Positions 33,353 to 44,289 of a stretch of DNA of 64,000 nucleotides are shown here, piece by piece; the first letter of the stretch is position 1, and every line of letters starts with the position of its first letter. The position numbers and the translations under genes were made by a program. The stretch covers positions 17,587,879 to 17,651,878 of the forward strand of contig NC_068340.1 in assembly GCF_014633365.1 (NCBI RefSeq), in the 5' to 3' direction. The DNA comes from Diospyros lotus (Eukaryota > Streptophyta > Magnoliopsida > Ericales > Ebenaceae). The notes beneath the pieces are model-generated. The model did not search any database and was not told the origin of the DNA. It worked only from the letters and a program-made list of their open reading frames with translations.

Positions 33353-35609
33353 GGAACGCGTCGTGATTCTGGTGCATTGCAACTATGAGGAAAACTGTGC
33401 ACAAGTGGTTAGACGTGAGGACAATGGTGTGGGAGCACCAAGTAGACATTAATAAACTTGCCCAAGGAGGACCAGTAGTTTTGGCTAATTTACTTGTCGA
33501 TGAATGCCTGATTGTGGCAGGATGGATGATGGTGGAGATAGAGGGAGATGAGGGTGTTGGCCTGTTGAAACTCTTAGCCCAAGATGCTGGGCCTTTGGAG
33601 TATAAAAGACCTAAGAGGGTTGCTCCCTAAGGACCTCGTACAGAATAAGAAGAAGAGGAGGAGGAAGGAAGAGGAAGATGAAGAAGTAGATGTAGTAGTT
33701 AAACGATGATGAGGCGAGAGAGGAAGAAAAAGAAGGGTGTGAGGGGGAGATGGACTCTGAGGGTGCTTATGCTGTCTTATCTTTTTTTTTTCACTTAATT
33801 GCTTTACCTCCTTGTTTTTGGAATACATTAATGTTTTGTTATGTTTGTAGAGATGGAGCAATTTTAGCAAATTGAGATGGCCAAGGCTGTAAAGCGGGCC
33901 CGAAAGGCCCGAGAGCAAGAGGAGAGGCGACAAGAAATGGAGAAACAACAACAACCAACACATGCCTCACTCCAAGGAGACTGAAGAAGGAGAGACACCC
34001 TTGATTTGGAGGAGTAAGAGAGATAGGGTGGAAGGAGAGCGTGTAAGTGATGTAGGGGTCTTGATGAAGCCAATAGTGGTCGGTTCGCTCGACCTGCCTG
34101 CCCATCATCTTGCCATCGATGCCATCATATCCGCAGGCTTTCGGCGGAGTCTACGATCAAGGAGACTTGCCCGAACTACCCTTCCCTCTCAGTCTAGGCA
34201 TGTAAGTGACTCTAGAGGTAGCAAAGGCTAAGGCGACGACAGAAGCAGAAGTGGAAGCTGAGGAGGCAAGGACTCGACTCGAGTAGGCTCAGCTGGATAG
34301 ATACCACAGCTAGCGCTAGGCTGTTTGTTGATTGTCGCTTCCTCAACGAATGTAATGTTTGCCTCGAAAGGAGATAGAGAAAGAGTTTAGCGCCCGCCCG
34401 CCTTTGTTTCTAGCCTTAGGCCTTATTCACGAAGGAAAGATTCCTCTCCTGCATTGGTAGTTGAAAGGGCACGAGATTCAAGTGTGCCCGATGGTACTTA
34501 GCATGGACTTGGTGACAGAGCTGGGTGTGGGAGTGCGTTTGATCTATGCTAACATCCTCCCACGTGATGAATGGGAGTTCATAAAGAGCACATCGGAAGG
34601 CCTGGATGTTGCTGAAAACATTTGGTTGAGGTAGGTACTTCTTAGCTTCACTGTTTCAATTAAAGTAATGCTTGAGGTTGAGGTTTAACATCGATTGTGA
34701 CTTTCTATGAAAAGTGTACAAAGGAAGGTTATGGCCACTACGAATGCACAACCCGACGTCTCTTAAGCCAAGGATGATAGGCATAGGTGGATTGATGAAG
34801 GCATCAGTCTTCGGGTAAAACGGAGCTAGCTTGAGCACAAGGTGAGGGATCTCGTGGGCTACTAGGAGCAAGCCCGGGACCTCAAGAAGGATAATGAAAG
34901 GCCGAGAAGATAGAGAAATTTATTCAAAGACAATTATGATAAAATAAAGTGAGAGCACGACTAAATAAGGTGAGAATTGGAGGAGCAACAACGAATAACC
35001 GAGACTATCCAAATTACCAATACTGCTTTTATCGAGGAGAATAATCAAATGATGGAGGGAACAGAGTATCTGCGTGCTTGAGTATAGGAGGCTGAGGAAA
35101 ATGCTAAGGAAGTTGCGTGCCAGTTGGGGGAGATAGACGTTAACTCCATTCGGGCTGCGATAGTGAATGAGGATAAGATCTCTCGAGAGTGCTATGCTAG
35201 GAAAGAAGAGTACGCCGTGAGCTTCATGAAGTACGGATTCTACTTGGCTCGAGGCTACTTAAAGAAGAAACGTCTCGAGGAAACCTTCCCTAAACTAATT
35301 TACACGTTGGAGGTCATGACCTGTGGCATCCCTGACTAGTGTGAATTTTGTGACCCTGACTTGCTTGCGTTGGCAGGCTACCTTAGGGCTGATTAGGAGG
35401 ATGACTTGTCTAACCTCACGGGCCCATGGAATTCGTTTATACCAGAATCAACCTCATGGTCTCAGGTGCCGCCAAACCCTACCATACGAGAAGCGTTGGA
35501 AACAATTGACACTTTTGTGGACATTGACTTAATGAGTTTGGATATCCTAGAGGAAGGGCAAGCAGGAACCGTGACCGCTCTTCATGAAGGCGACCCTTTT
35601 TATTCTTAA
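33353..35609 (+). pseudogene. Tat-element antisense ORF 1, C-terminal coiled-coil part
   Basis: Plus-strand degenerate coding text. There is a block at 33385-33630, a Lys/Arg/Gln-rich stretch (MAKAVKRARKAREQEERRQE at about 33870-33930), and a long Glu/Lys-rich coiled-coil-like region (34880-35120) leading to GEIDVNSIRAAIVNEDKISR and YAVSFMKYGFYLARGYLKKK. An acidic C-terminus ends at 35609. Many stops occur. The general plan (conserved N-part, basic part, coiled coil, acidic end) matches the second antisense ORF at 38416-43303. No enzyme motif is visible. Confidence 0.55.
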
Positions 35610-36790
35610 GACTTTAGGATGTTTTTGATTTTTCTTTTTAAAGTTTTGATGTATCTAAACCCATTTGTATCCCATCTCTCAATCATTATACTTCAATGTA
35701 TACATATGAATGTATGAGAATTTCTTGGGATGATATGCTTGTTGCTTGGTTGGATTTGCATGTATGTGTACATATGCGTTTTGCACATTTATGTATGTAT
35801 GAAAGTAAATTGATATAACAAACTACATAGATAAACCAAATGCTTATTAAAAGCAATACCTGGTTAATTGTAAGAAGTGGAAGAACATATGCAGGATTTG
35901 GTGGCCTTGAATGAGGCTGGTACATTTTCTAGATACTCGGATACACACATAAGGAAACTTGGCTCCCTAATGCAGCTATCTTAGGAATGCTGGTGTGGCT
36001 TAGCCTTTAAAATGTAAGGTAGTCATATGAAAAATCATACAAAAAATAAATGCTTCTACCAATAACAATCTTAAGATACCTCCTGAATGTAATGTAAGAT
36101 GAAGAATCTTGTTAAGAGTTAGAAGTGTAAGGCCAGTTGATGGTATCACTGCCTTCATCGCGACTAGGGGTTACGAGTCATGCCCCAACTTCTCGGGCCA
36201 CCTATACTTGCATATCCTATCGAGGCTTGACAAATGCCCTCACTCATCTTAATTATTTAGTCATGGAGGACTGTTACGTGGTCCTCGAAGGTGCAGTGGC
36301 AAGTGGTGGCCAGTGTATGCCCTTGTGAGAACGCGTGAGAAGGACACCGAGATCCCTATGGTTTACTTGAGTAAGGTTGAGCTAGTAGAGAAACGTAGGA
36401 CTGTCTCATTAGGCTCCTTAGTGAAACGTAAGAGTTTAATACCACCTCACTGCCAAGCGACATGCTCCTACATGTCTACCTACAAACATGCACATCATGT
36501 GTGAAAATAGGGTGTTATACTTGGCTTGTCGTGGTTATGTTGGAATATGATAGTCATTGCCTTTTACACCTCGCTTCTTCCCACGGTCTTTATCTTGTAT
36601 GAAAAACTAGAAGGGGGCGCCACCCTCTGAGTCTTTGTGTCCAAACACAAAATTTATTGCTAGCAGGCACATGCTCGATGGTCCATATATGCAAATGAGA
36701 TTTGACTGGGTGGAAGGATCATTAACCCTTATAGCATGGGGTGTGTGTCGTAGTTCCCTTCATCATACTTCTTGTGAAATAAGGCAGGTT
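35610..36790. other. Unassigned spacer between antisense ORF 1 and pol remnant
   Basis: No recognised protein on either strand. The integrase of the Tat element would be expected here but is not found, so this part is deleted or replaced. Confidence 0.45.
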
Positions 36791-36799
36791 GATAGAGAT

Positions 36800-37705
36800 T
36801 CGGGTACATGAATGAATTCAACTATAAAGTTTGCTATTGCCTGCCCCTTAATAGCTCTTCGTGGCTCAAACTGAAGATCATATTCACTGAGTTCAATAAC
36901 CCACTAAATGAGCCTGCTTGAACATTTTGTCTATTGCAGGATCTAACGCAAGGGTTGATTAGTGAGCACCACAAATATATGCAACTGGAAGTATGGTTTG
37001 AGCTTTCTTGTTGCAGGATCTAACGCAAGGGTTGATTAGTGAGCACCACAAATATATGCGACTGGAAGTATGGTTTGAGCTTTCTTGCCACAAAAATAAG
37101 AGCCAAAGCTACTTTCTTTGTATAAGGGTAGCACAACTTTGCCCCATGCAAAACCTGACTGACATAGCACTGAAAGTTTTGTATAAGGGTAGCCAAAGCT
37201 ACTTTCTTTGTATAAGGCCGATAAACTTGATTAATTTTCCTCAACAACACAGAACTGGCAGTTGCATGATTGACGCCCAGATAAAGATACAACGACTCCC
37301 CAATCTTTGGTCTGGTTGGTAGTGGGATTTCTTATAGGTAATCCTTCAATGTTTGAAATGCTTGCTAACAACTATCATTCCATTGAAAATTCCTTCCCCC
37401 TTTGAGCACTTGGAAGAACGGTAGGCTTCTCTTAACAGACTTAGAAAGGAAACGATTGAAGGCAGCAGGACGACGTGTTAGCCACTGAACATCTTTGATA
37501 GTAGAAGGAGATTGCATATCTAATATGGCCTGATTTTTGTTTGGGTTTACTTCAATTCTGCATTGTGTAATGAGATAGCCAAGAAACTTGCTTGAATAAA
37601 CGCCAAAGACACTCTTGTTTGGATGAAATTGCATGTTATACTAACGCAATACTACAAACACCTGTGCAAGTTTCTCCACATGCGGCTCCTCACAGTGACT
37701 CTTTG
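36800..37705 (-). pseudogene. Tat-lineage Gypsy RT-RNase H fragment (element T1)
   Basis: The minus strand encodes the RT thumb (37365-37634, with FGVYSSKFLGYL, IEVNPNKNQAILDM and LPFFQVLKGGRNFQW) and RNase H pieces (about 36810-37110, with ARKLKPYFQSH, VLTNQPLR, and degenerate text ending IKGQAIANFIVEF). This wording is that of the Tat lineage and is close to the element at 44290-49392. Two small duplications damage the RNase H. RT text stops at 37705, where an LTR-like TGTAACACCTCG begins. Confidence 0.75.
36936..37089. repeat. 77-bp tandem duplication in RNase H
   Basis: GCAGGATCTAACGCAAGGGT begins at 36936 and 37013, with the units almost identical. A separate 26-bp word, beginning AGCCAAAGCTACTTTC, is repeated at about 37092 and 37191. 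Confidence 0.85.
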
Positions 37706-38010
37706 TAACACCTCGTTTTTCAAATATACAACGATGTCAAATATAAGCTAATATCACACACGGGCATTATGAAAATCCTTAATAGACGAAAGTGAATGAT
37801 CGAACCTGAAAGCTAACTAAAAACTATATAATAGGATTTTCACTATGTAGTCTTGGTACAAGTACAATTGTAACATACATCCCCAAGAATCTAACAAATA
37901 AACTCCTATCATTGCAGCTTCCTTATACAACATCCACAGTGCATCATTTGAGATATACACATAGTAATTACTACACACAATGCTCAATAGAATAAAGATA
38001 AACACAAGCC
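37706..38010 (+). mobile_element. Chromovirus-type LTR fragment
   Basis: Begins TGTAACACCTCGTTTTTC, the kind of LTR start found in Tekay-like chromoviruses and similar to the solo LTR at 39930 (TGTAACGACCCG). The other end was not found. It appears truncated before the leader of antisense ORF 2. Confidence 0.4.
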
Positions 38011-38277
38011 TTACCGTGCTCAAGGATTGTTGAAGTCTCCGAGGGTTTCAAGCATAGAGCGTCGATTATCTCCGAGGGCAAGCTTCCTTTTCCTCTGAAG
38101 GTTGAAATCCACTGGGGAGTCGAGGAGTTTTTACCTTTTCATAGCGTTGCTATCAATTTTTCTCGGTGTCCACATTTATTTTTCTTGATGCTGTCCAAAC
38201 TTTTCTCTCTCGAGACGTGAAATTAAGGGTAATTAATGCTCATCATTACCTGCCTTTTTATTCTTCGCCTGTAAGGC

Positions 38278-38286
38278 TATAATAAG
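38278..38286 (+). promoter_or_regulatory. TATA-like box before antisense ORF 2
   Basis: TATAATAAG, 130 bp upstream of the ATG at 38416, followed by a pyrimidine-rich leader (CTTTTGTTTGTTTCTTCTCC and more). Distance and context match antisense ORF 1. Confidence 0.5.
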
Positions 38287-39924
38287 TGACTATCGCCCTT
38301 TTGTTTGTTTCTTCTCCTAATCTTTTCTTTCTAGCTTGCTGCTGCTTTACTGTGCTTAGCGTGCATTCCCTTCTCTTCTTGTTCTCTCATCGTCTTCTCT
38401 TTCAGCTTCTCTTTCATGGTGATTACCAGGTCTGGAAAGCTCAACTCAGCTAGCGCGGAGCTAATTAAGTGGGAAAACCACCCTGCTTCTTCCATTCCTT
38501 GCCAATGGATAAGTGAGTCGAAATGCCAACATTTTAGAGAAAAATATAATATTCTTGAAGAGTGGGAGGTCAAGTTTAACACCCATTTGCGGGCATGCCA
38601 TCCTGTTACCGACCATCTCTGCATCTACAAATGTGCTTTCGACAGGGGCTTTTGCCTACCCCCCCGGAAGGAGGGTCATGTCACTTCTTTAACATCTTAC
38701 CATTGTTCCAGCCTTACTGTCCCCTTTCGGATGGAGGTATTTGATGGGTTTTATCGTTATCTGTAGCTTTTGGGGGAGCTTTTCGGTTACTTCTTTACTA
38801 CCAACCGCGATTCGGGAGGTTGGATTTCTATTTCACCCAGGGTTGTGAAGGAAGGATTCTTCCTCGCATCCATGAAGGGTTCTATTCCCGAGGTCTCGGC
38901 CACGTCTCTCATGTTTTCCTGGGGATCCAAGGATTCAGATGGTTGGAATGAGCGCTATGTCTTCGTCCGCCCTCGAGTTCCAGATTCTGCGCAAGAGGTT
39001 TAGTCTGTGTGCAATAGGTGGACTTTGGATACCAAACGCAAGCGTCCGAACGTCAAGGCTATAAAAGAGTCAGCTAGTAGGATCCTAGGTATCAGCTGGG
39101 ACTAGAAAGAGGAATGGCTTTCCAATCCAATGCTATGTAAGGCGGGCCTGGATAGTGAGACCTGTAAGTGTTAGCCCTTATCTTTCTTCCCTACTCACTC
39201 ACTATTTTCGGATTCACTGGACATTGATTCTATTATTTTTCCTATGTAGTTGAAGATCTCTGGGAGAAAGCCTATTCCCCCGCTACCGAGGGGATGATCT
39301 TAGACTTTCCCAAGAGCGAAGGACCTTCCAGCTCGGCTAAACCGAAGAAAACAATCGAGAAGGCTTCCAAGACCTCTCAGGGTAGAGAACTCCTTGCTCC
39401 GTTTGAGAAGGCTCGCAAGGCCTTGCAGAGTAAAAGACTCCTTGCTCCCTCTAGATCAAAGAGAACGGCTGAGGGAGACCCTAATACTTTTCATGAAGCA
39501 CCCAAGGGCAGCGTTGGGGCTCGCCCAAAGAGCCCTTCCTCCAAGCCCCAAGCTCCGAAGAATAGGAGGGACCCCCCCCCCCCAACCTTCTCCCCCATCA
39601 ACAACGCCACTTGCTTTACCCTAAGATCCATCCGAAGGCGACGACGAAATGATTGCTTAGGCTCTCGAGCTGGCTAAAGCAAAGGCTTAGAGAAGTCAAC
39701 CTTCTGCAGGTACGGAGTCAACCATAACACATCCCACCATTCCAATTCCTTCAATTTTTAAGCGCATATTAACGTCCCTATCACCGGAGGGGCACCGAGG
39801 ATTAACAGGGAGAGCTTCATTAGAGGAGGCTTTAGCGCTATCCACTAAGGAGATTCTAACCCGAAGGGCGAAGCGATGAAGAGTTGAGGCTGCCCTCTCT
39901 CCTTCTTCGGCCGAGGTGACCACA

Positions 39925-39929
39925 GTACC
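39925..39929. repeat. Target-site duplication of the solo LTR (GTACC / GTCCC)
   Basis: GTACC at 39925-39929 and GTCCC at 42474-42478, with one mismatch. Removing the LTR and one copy restores a continuous reading frame of the antisense ORF. Confidence 0.75.
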
Positions 39930-42473
39930 TGTAACGACCCGTTTCCACTTACGGGCGCCACCGATAAATAATCGACCGGATTACTCACCCGACGAACCAC
40001 AACTGAAGGGTTGGACTATGTTTCAATAAGAAACGCCCTATGTGGGAACTAGACTTCGTCCTTCCCTTCGCTCAACTCAGGAATCGGTCCCAACTCAAAC
40101 AAGAAAACTCAGCGGACCAAGACTCGAAACCTGAGTGAACTTCACCTCTCTTTAGCTTGCCTTGTAGCAAGCCAGAGGTGACTCAGGCACAAAGCTAGCA
40201 TAACAAACACTTCGCTGAGTATTGGGGATTTATGAGAACATACCTCGCTGATCTTTACTCGGTTCGAAACTCGGCTTCTCCAACCAAGCTATAAACAACG
40301 AACAATCTCACAATCATTTATCACACTATGATGATTGCGACAACTAAATACATTTAACGCTCAACAACACATACATTTACTCACAAGGGTATACATACAT
40401 AACGCCACATGGCTACGCACAAGAGATAATAAAATACACAACTCGGGCAACACAACTAGTTGCCACAACAGCCTCCCGGCGCCATCTCTGCTTGTATATG
40501 GACTTGCAACATCTACACATGAGGTAAAACCTCATGAGTCATAAAGACTCAGTAAGGGTGCAATGCATGTAAATATGAATATAAAGATGTTTATGTATGC
40601 CCAATGCATGAAAATGAGACTAGGCCCACACATCCTCACAACCTACCAAGGTTTGAGGCATCAATTTATCAGCCCCCATTACACTAGTCCTCCATATAGC
40701 CACAGGTCCACTAGATCTCGCATCACGCAAGTGTTAACCACTACATGCAGATGCAACATAAAAATATTATCAAATATATTTACCAACTTGCAAGGCCACC
40801 TCCACATGGGGTCGTTCCTTATCTGGCTCGAAACCTCTTCTCTGCCTCGGCGAGAATGTCAATCCGAACTCCGAGCTCTTCTAGGACCTCCGCCTCCCCA
40901 GTTGAACTTAGAGGCAAACACACAAAACCCTAACTCTATTAACATTCGGCATTCAACCAATGCCTTCAACTACGTCGTATACCGCAAACCCCCGACAATA
41001 ACTCAACAAAAACAACCCCAACCAAGGCATAAATCAATCAATTGTTCACATTTCATTATCTCACATGATGAAAATATTTTGAAAAAAATTTAATTAATTA
41101 CCTCGATTAATTTGGAGAAGAAAACCGATTAGACGCCCACACCGGCGTTGGCTCACGAGCTGTCATTTGCGCCAAAAAATCTCATTTTCGAGCTTCCGAC
41201 CCGTTCCTCAAGCCCCAATTAAATTTTCAAAACTTTTCCTCATTTTTCTCCATTTTTCCCTTATTTTTCAGAATTTCCATTATTTTCTTTTCCTTTTTTT
41301 TTATTTTTATTTTTCCTTCTTCTTCGTTGCATCTTCTTCTTCCCGCGTGTGATCGGCCCCTGTTCAGCGTCTTCCTCGCGCCCCCCCCTGCGCGCACCAG
41401 CGCCGGCCACTCGCTTGGCCACTGTCGTTGTCGGCCCCGCTGCCATTGCCGGCTCCGCATCACGCCACTACCGGCCGCCTCACTGCAGCAGCCTCCCGCA
41501 CACGACCGCCGCCGCTCGCTCCGCTGCATCTGGCCGCCGCGCTGCGGCTGCCTTCGGCCACCATCGGCCTCTGCTCGGCCAGCTTTGGCCGCTTCCGCCT
41601 TCCGCCGCATCAGACGCCACCGCTGCTGGCCATCGACGGCCGCCATTGTTGCAGCTTCATGACACAGCTGCTTCAGCAGCATCAGCCATGGGCGCCTCAA
41701 ACCAGCCAGCCACCAGCCTCCCTTATCTCTCGATCTCGAACTCGCCCTCTTTCGCAATGCTCTCTCTCCCTCTCCCACGAGCTCTATCTTCCTCCCTCGC
41801 GAGCTCTCTCTCATCCTCACTCTCTGGTTCGGCCATTTCAAAAAATACAGAGACAACACGTGAGGAAGCTTAACTCCTCACACACGTTTATATATATAAA
41901 TTATATAAATCCCCAATTTCACATTAATTCCCCAATTAAATTCCTTAATTCCACTTAAGAGAATTATTTAATACACTTGGACCTTGGACCCTCTGAGCCT
42001 AATTTAATTATCCTTAAGCCACACCAAGACTTAATTTCTTCAAAAATTAATAATCGACTTTACTTGATAACGCTGATTTCTTCCCCGTGCTCGTATGAGA
42101 CCTTTATTCGATCCGAAAACGCTTCAGGGTTACTTTACTCGCAAAACCAGACCACCCCTAGGGTCCCCTCAGCTTCCAAGAGGTCCCCTGCGACCATTCG
42201 ATATTGGCACCCACTTGAGTTTATACAGAATTTATTCCAAAAATTATTACCGGTCGGATCGATTCTAGCGTCATTATCCTCATCTCGAGATGCTCACCAA
42301 TCTTTTGCCCTCTTCCCTGGACATCTAAGTCCCGAGGCACTCCCTGTCGTCAACTCAGCAATTTTATTAATTAATTTCTCAAGATTGACTTCCGGGCTTC
42401 CCGGACCACCCGTGGTCCTGACAAAATAATCAAATTTATTTATTTTCAATACCATGTAATATCGGGTATTACA
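39930..42473 (+). mobile_element. Solo LTR, 2544 bp, chromovirus type
   Basis: Begins TGTAACGACCCG and ends CGGGTATTACA, flanked by a 5-bp duplication with one mismatch. No gag or pol is inside. A C-rich, codon-like stretch (41340-41700) is open in several frames but low in complexity and is probably part of the LTR. A TATA-rich stretch at 41889-41910 may be its promoter in plus orientation. Length and ends are like those of Tekay-type elements. A solo LTR forms when the two LTRs of a full element recombine. Confidence 0.8.
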
Positions 42474-43303
42474 GTCCCCGAAGTAGTTGGGGCTCTTATT
42501 AGGACCTTGGTGGTTTCCAACGCTTCGCCTACTGCAGGCGACCCTGATTACTGCGCCGAGATTTTGAGAGTAATATTAACCGCTTGATTTTTCCTTCGAA
42601 CTTTCTTTATTCATGCAACTAGGCTTTGTTTTTTTTTTTTCTCTTCTTTCCTTTTTTTTTTTAGAGTCTTTCAGCCTTTAAAGATTCAGTTGCCCGACGA
42701 GAATCAGAACTCCTGGCCCGAATCGCTACCTTAGAATCTGAAGTCCAGAGGCTTCGAGGGCTTGATGCCCTCTCTTCTAAGCTAGCAGATCTCGAGCACA
42801 GTGTACACGTCCTCAATAAATCTGTTGAATTGGCTCAAGAGGAAGCGAAGCTTGCTAACAAAGCCGAGGCTCAAGCTCACCAGGACCTGGAGCTAGCGTA
42901 GAATGGGATGTTGGAGGCTCATCAGGCCAACTCCAAGCTTGCGGAGAAGCTAGATGCCTTGAAAGACACAGACGACATACTCTGAGAAAACGTGAAGAAG
43001 CTAACCTCGAAGTTGAAAGAAGCCAAAAAGGGCCAGGTAGAAGCAATGGAGTCCTACTCCCAATACAAAGAGGATCTTCTAACAGCTTGTGCAAAGCTTC
43101 GATCCACCCTTGAGGACGCCTGCGTGGCCTTCCAAAATAGTTATGAAGATTTTCGAAACTCTGAGGCTTACGCTGCGGAGCTAAAATAAGTCTTTCGGGG
43201 TGGATTCGAGCATATGAAGAAACTCGTGAAGGAGCGCTTCCCAAACCTGGATGTGGACTCCATCGCTTTTGATGTCTCGGAAGCTTTATCTTCTTTGGAA
43301 TAG

Positions 43304-44289
43304 ATGTCTTTGTATTTAAAAACACACAATATCTCAATAAAATTCGACGTTGACATTTTCTTCTTTCTTCGTTTGCTTATTGTCTAAAAACTTATAAAAT
43401 TTCTACATTTTCCAATGAAGACTGAATGTTACCAGCACTAATTAACCACTCTTCGAGAGAGAGTTAGGTGTCCCCAACTTTTTTCATATCGACTCTATAG
43501 GTTTTGAATCTTCGGCCCTCACTAGAGGTTGCTTTTAGAATTGAGGGTTACATCTAACCCCCTATACACCCAAAGGATAACCCTTAAACTAATCCGATCT
43601 TCATTGGGGGTGGTCCCTTAGAGATCGTACTAATTTGCTTAGTCGGGATCTCTCGGCCCCTAAGGATCAGGTTCGATCCTCTTCCTCTTTATTGGGGGTT
43701 CGAGGCCCCCGAGGATCACATCTGATCCTTTCCTCTTGTTATAGGGGTTCGAGGCCCCCCAAGAATCACATATGATCTTTTCTCTTTTTATCAAGGGTTC
43801 GGGGCCCCCTGCGAATCACATATGATCCTTTTTCTTTTTATTGAGGGTTTGAGGCCCCTTGAGGATCACATCTGATCCTTTTTCCTTACTTAGGGTTTAA
43901 AGACTCCGAGGTTAACCTTATTTTTTGGTCAGGGGTGATCCCTTGGAATTTTTTGTCGTGACAAATTGGACTATTGAGAGAAAAAAAAATAAATTTAATT
44001 CAAGAGTCATAATAGGAAGGAATATTATTGATAAAATTTCCTTAAATTTTTTACAATCCAAGTATTTTTGAAGGGTGTGCCTTCCGCGGTTTCGAGTTTA
44101 TAAGCGTCAGGATTGAGGGCTTTCACCACTCTGTATGTGCCCTCCCAATTAGGTGTCAACTTGTTCGTCTCTTGAGTGTTTCGTCTGCTCTTCGTAGCAC
44201 CCAATCTCCAAGGAAGAAGCTTCGAGCCTTAACCCTTCGGTTGTAGTACCTTTCGATACATCAATTTGTAAGCAACCTGTCTAACCCTC
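43304..44289. repeat. Spacer between the antisense ORF and pol, with a 50-bp tandem repeat
   Basis: Four units of 49-50 bp start at 43699, 43748, 43798 and 43848 (GGGTTCGAGGCCCC, then GATCACAT(C/A)TGATC, then a T/C-rich tail). A degenerate fifth unit lies near 43646. Each contains the partly palindromic GATCACATCTGATC. Tat-lineage elements often carry tandem repeats in their 3' untranslated part, and this lies there relative to the minus-strand pol. Confidence 0.85.

Larger units (their letters stand above)
38416..43303 (+). pseudogene. Tat-element antisense ORF 2, with two introns and a solo-LTR insertion
   Basis: Starts MVITRSGKLNS at 38416. The N-part (to 39163) contains FDGFYRYL and FTTNRDSGGWISIS. 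An 86-bp GT-AG intron (39164-39249) is followed by a Ser/Lys-rich basic region (39250-39929), interrupted by the solo LTR at 39930-42473. The frame is intact across the insertion. A second GT-AG intron (42570-42664, 95 bp) leads into a coiled coil (SLSAFKDSVARRESELLARI, then heptads to about 43190) and a short end (FPNLDVDSIAFDVSEALSS, 43303). A C run at 39572-39581 shifts the frame. At least nine in-frame stops are TAG, TGA or TAA at places where CAG, CGA or CAA is expected. Function is unknown, and it is antisense to the pol at 44290-49392. Confidence 0.75.

Noticed and set aside
33574..34108. Ser/Leu-rich minus-strand frames
   Set aside because: They are the complement of purine-rich coiled-coil codons of the Tat antisense ORF.
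41261..41958. Long open frames in several phases and on both strands, Arg/Ala/Pro-rich
   Set aside because: Composition is C-rich and low in complexity, frames overlap on both strands, and the stretch lies inside a solo LTR. It matches no family and is open because stop codons are rare in such DNA.
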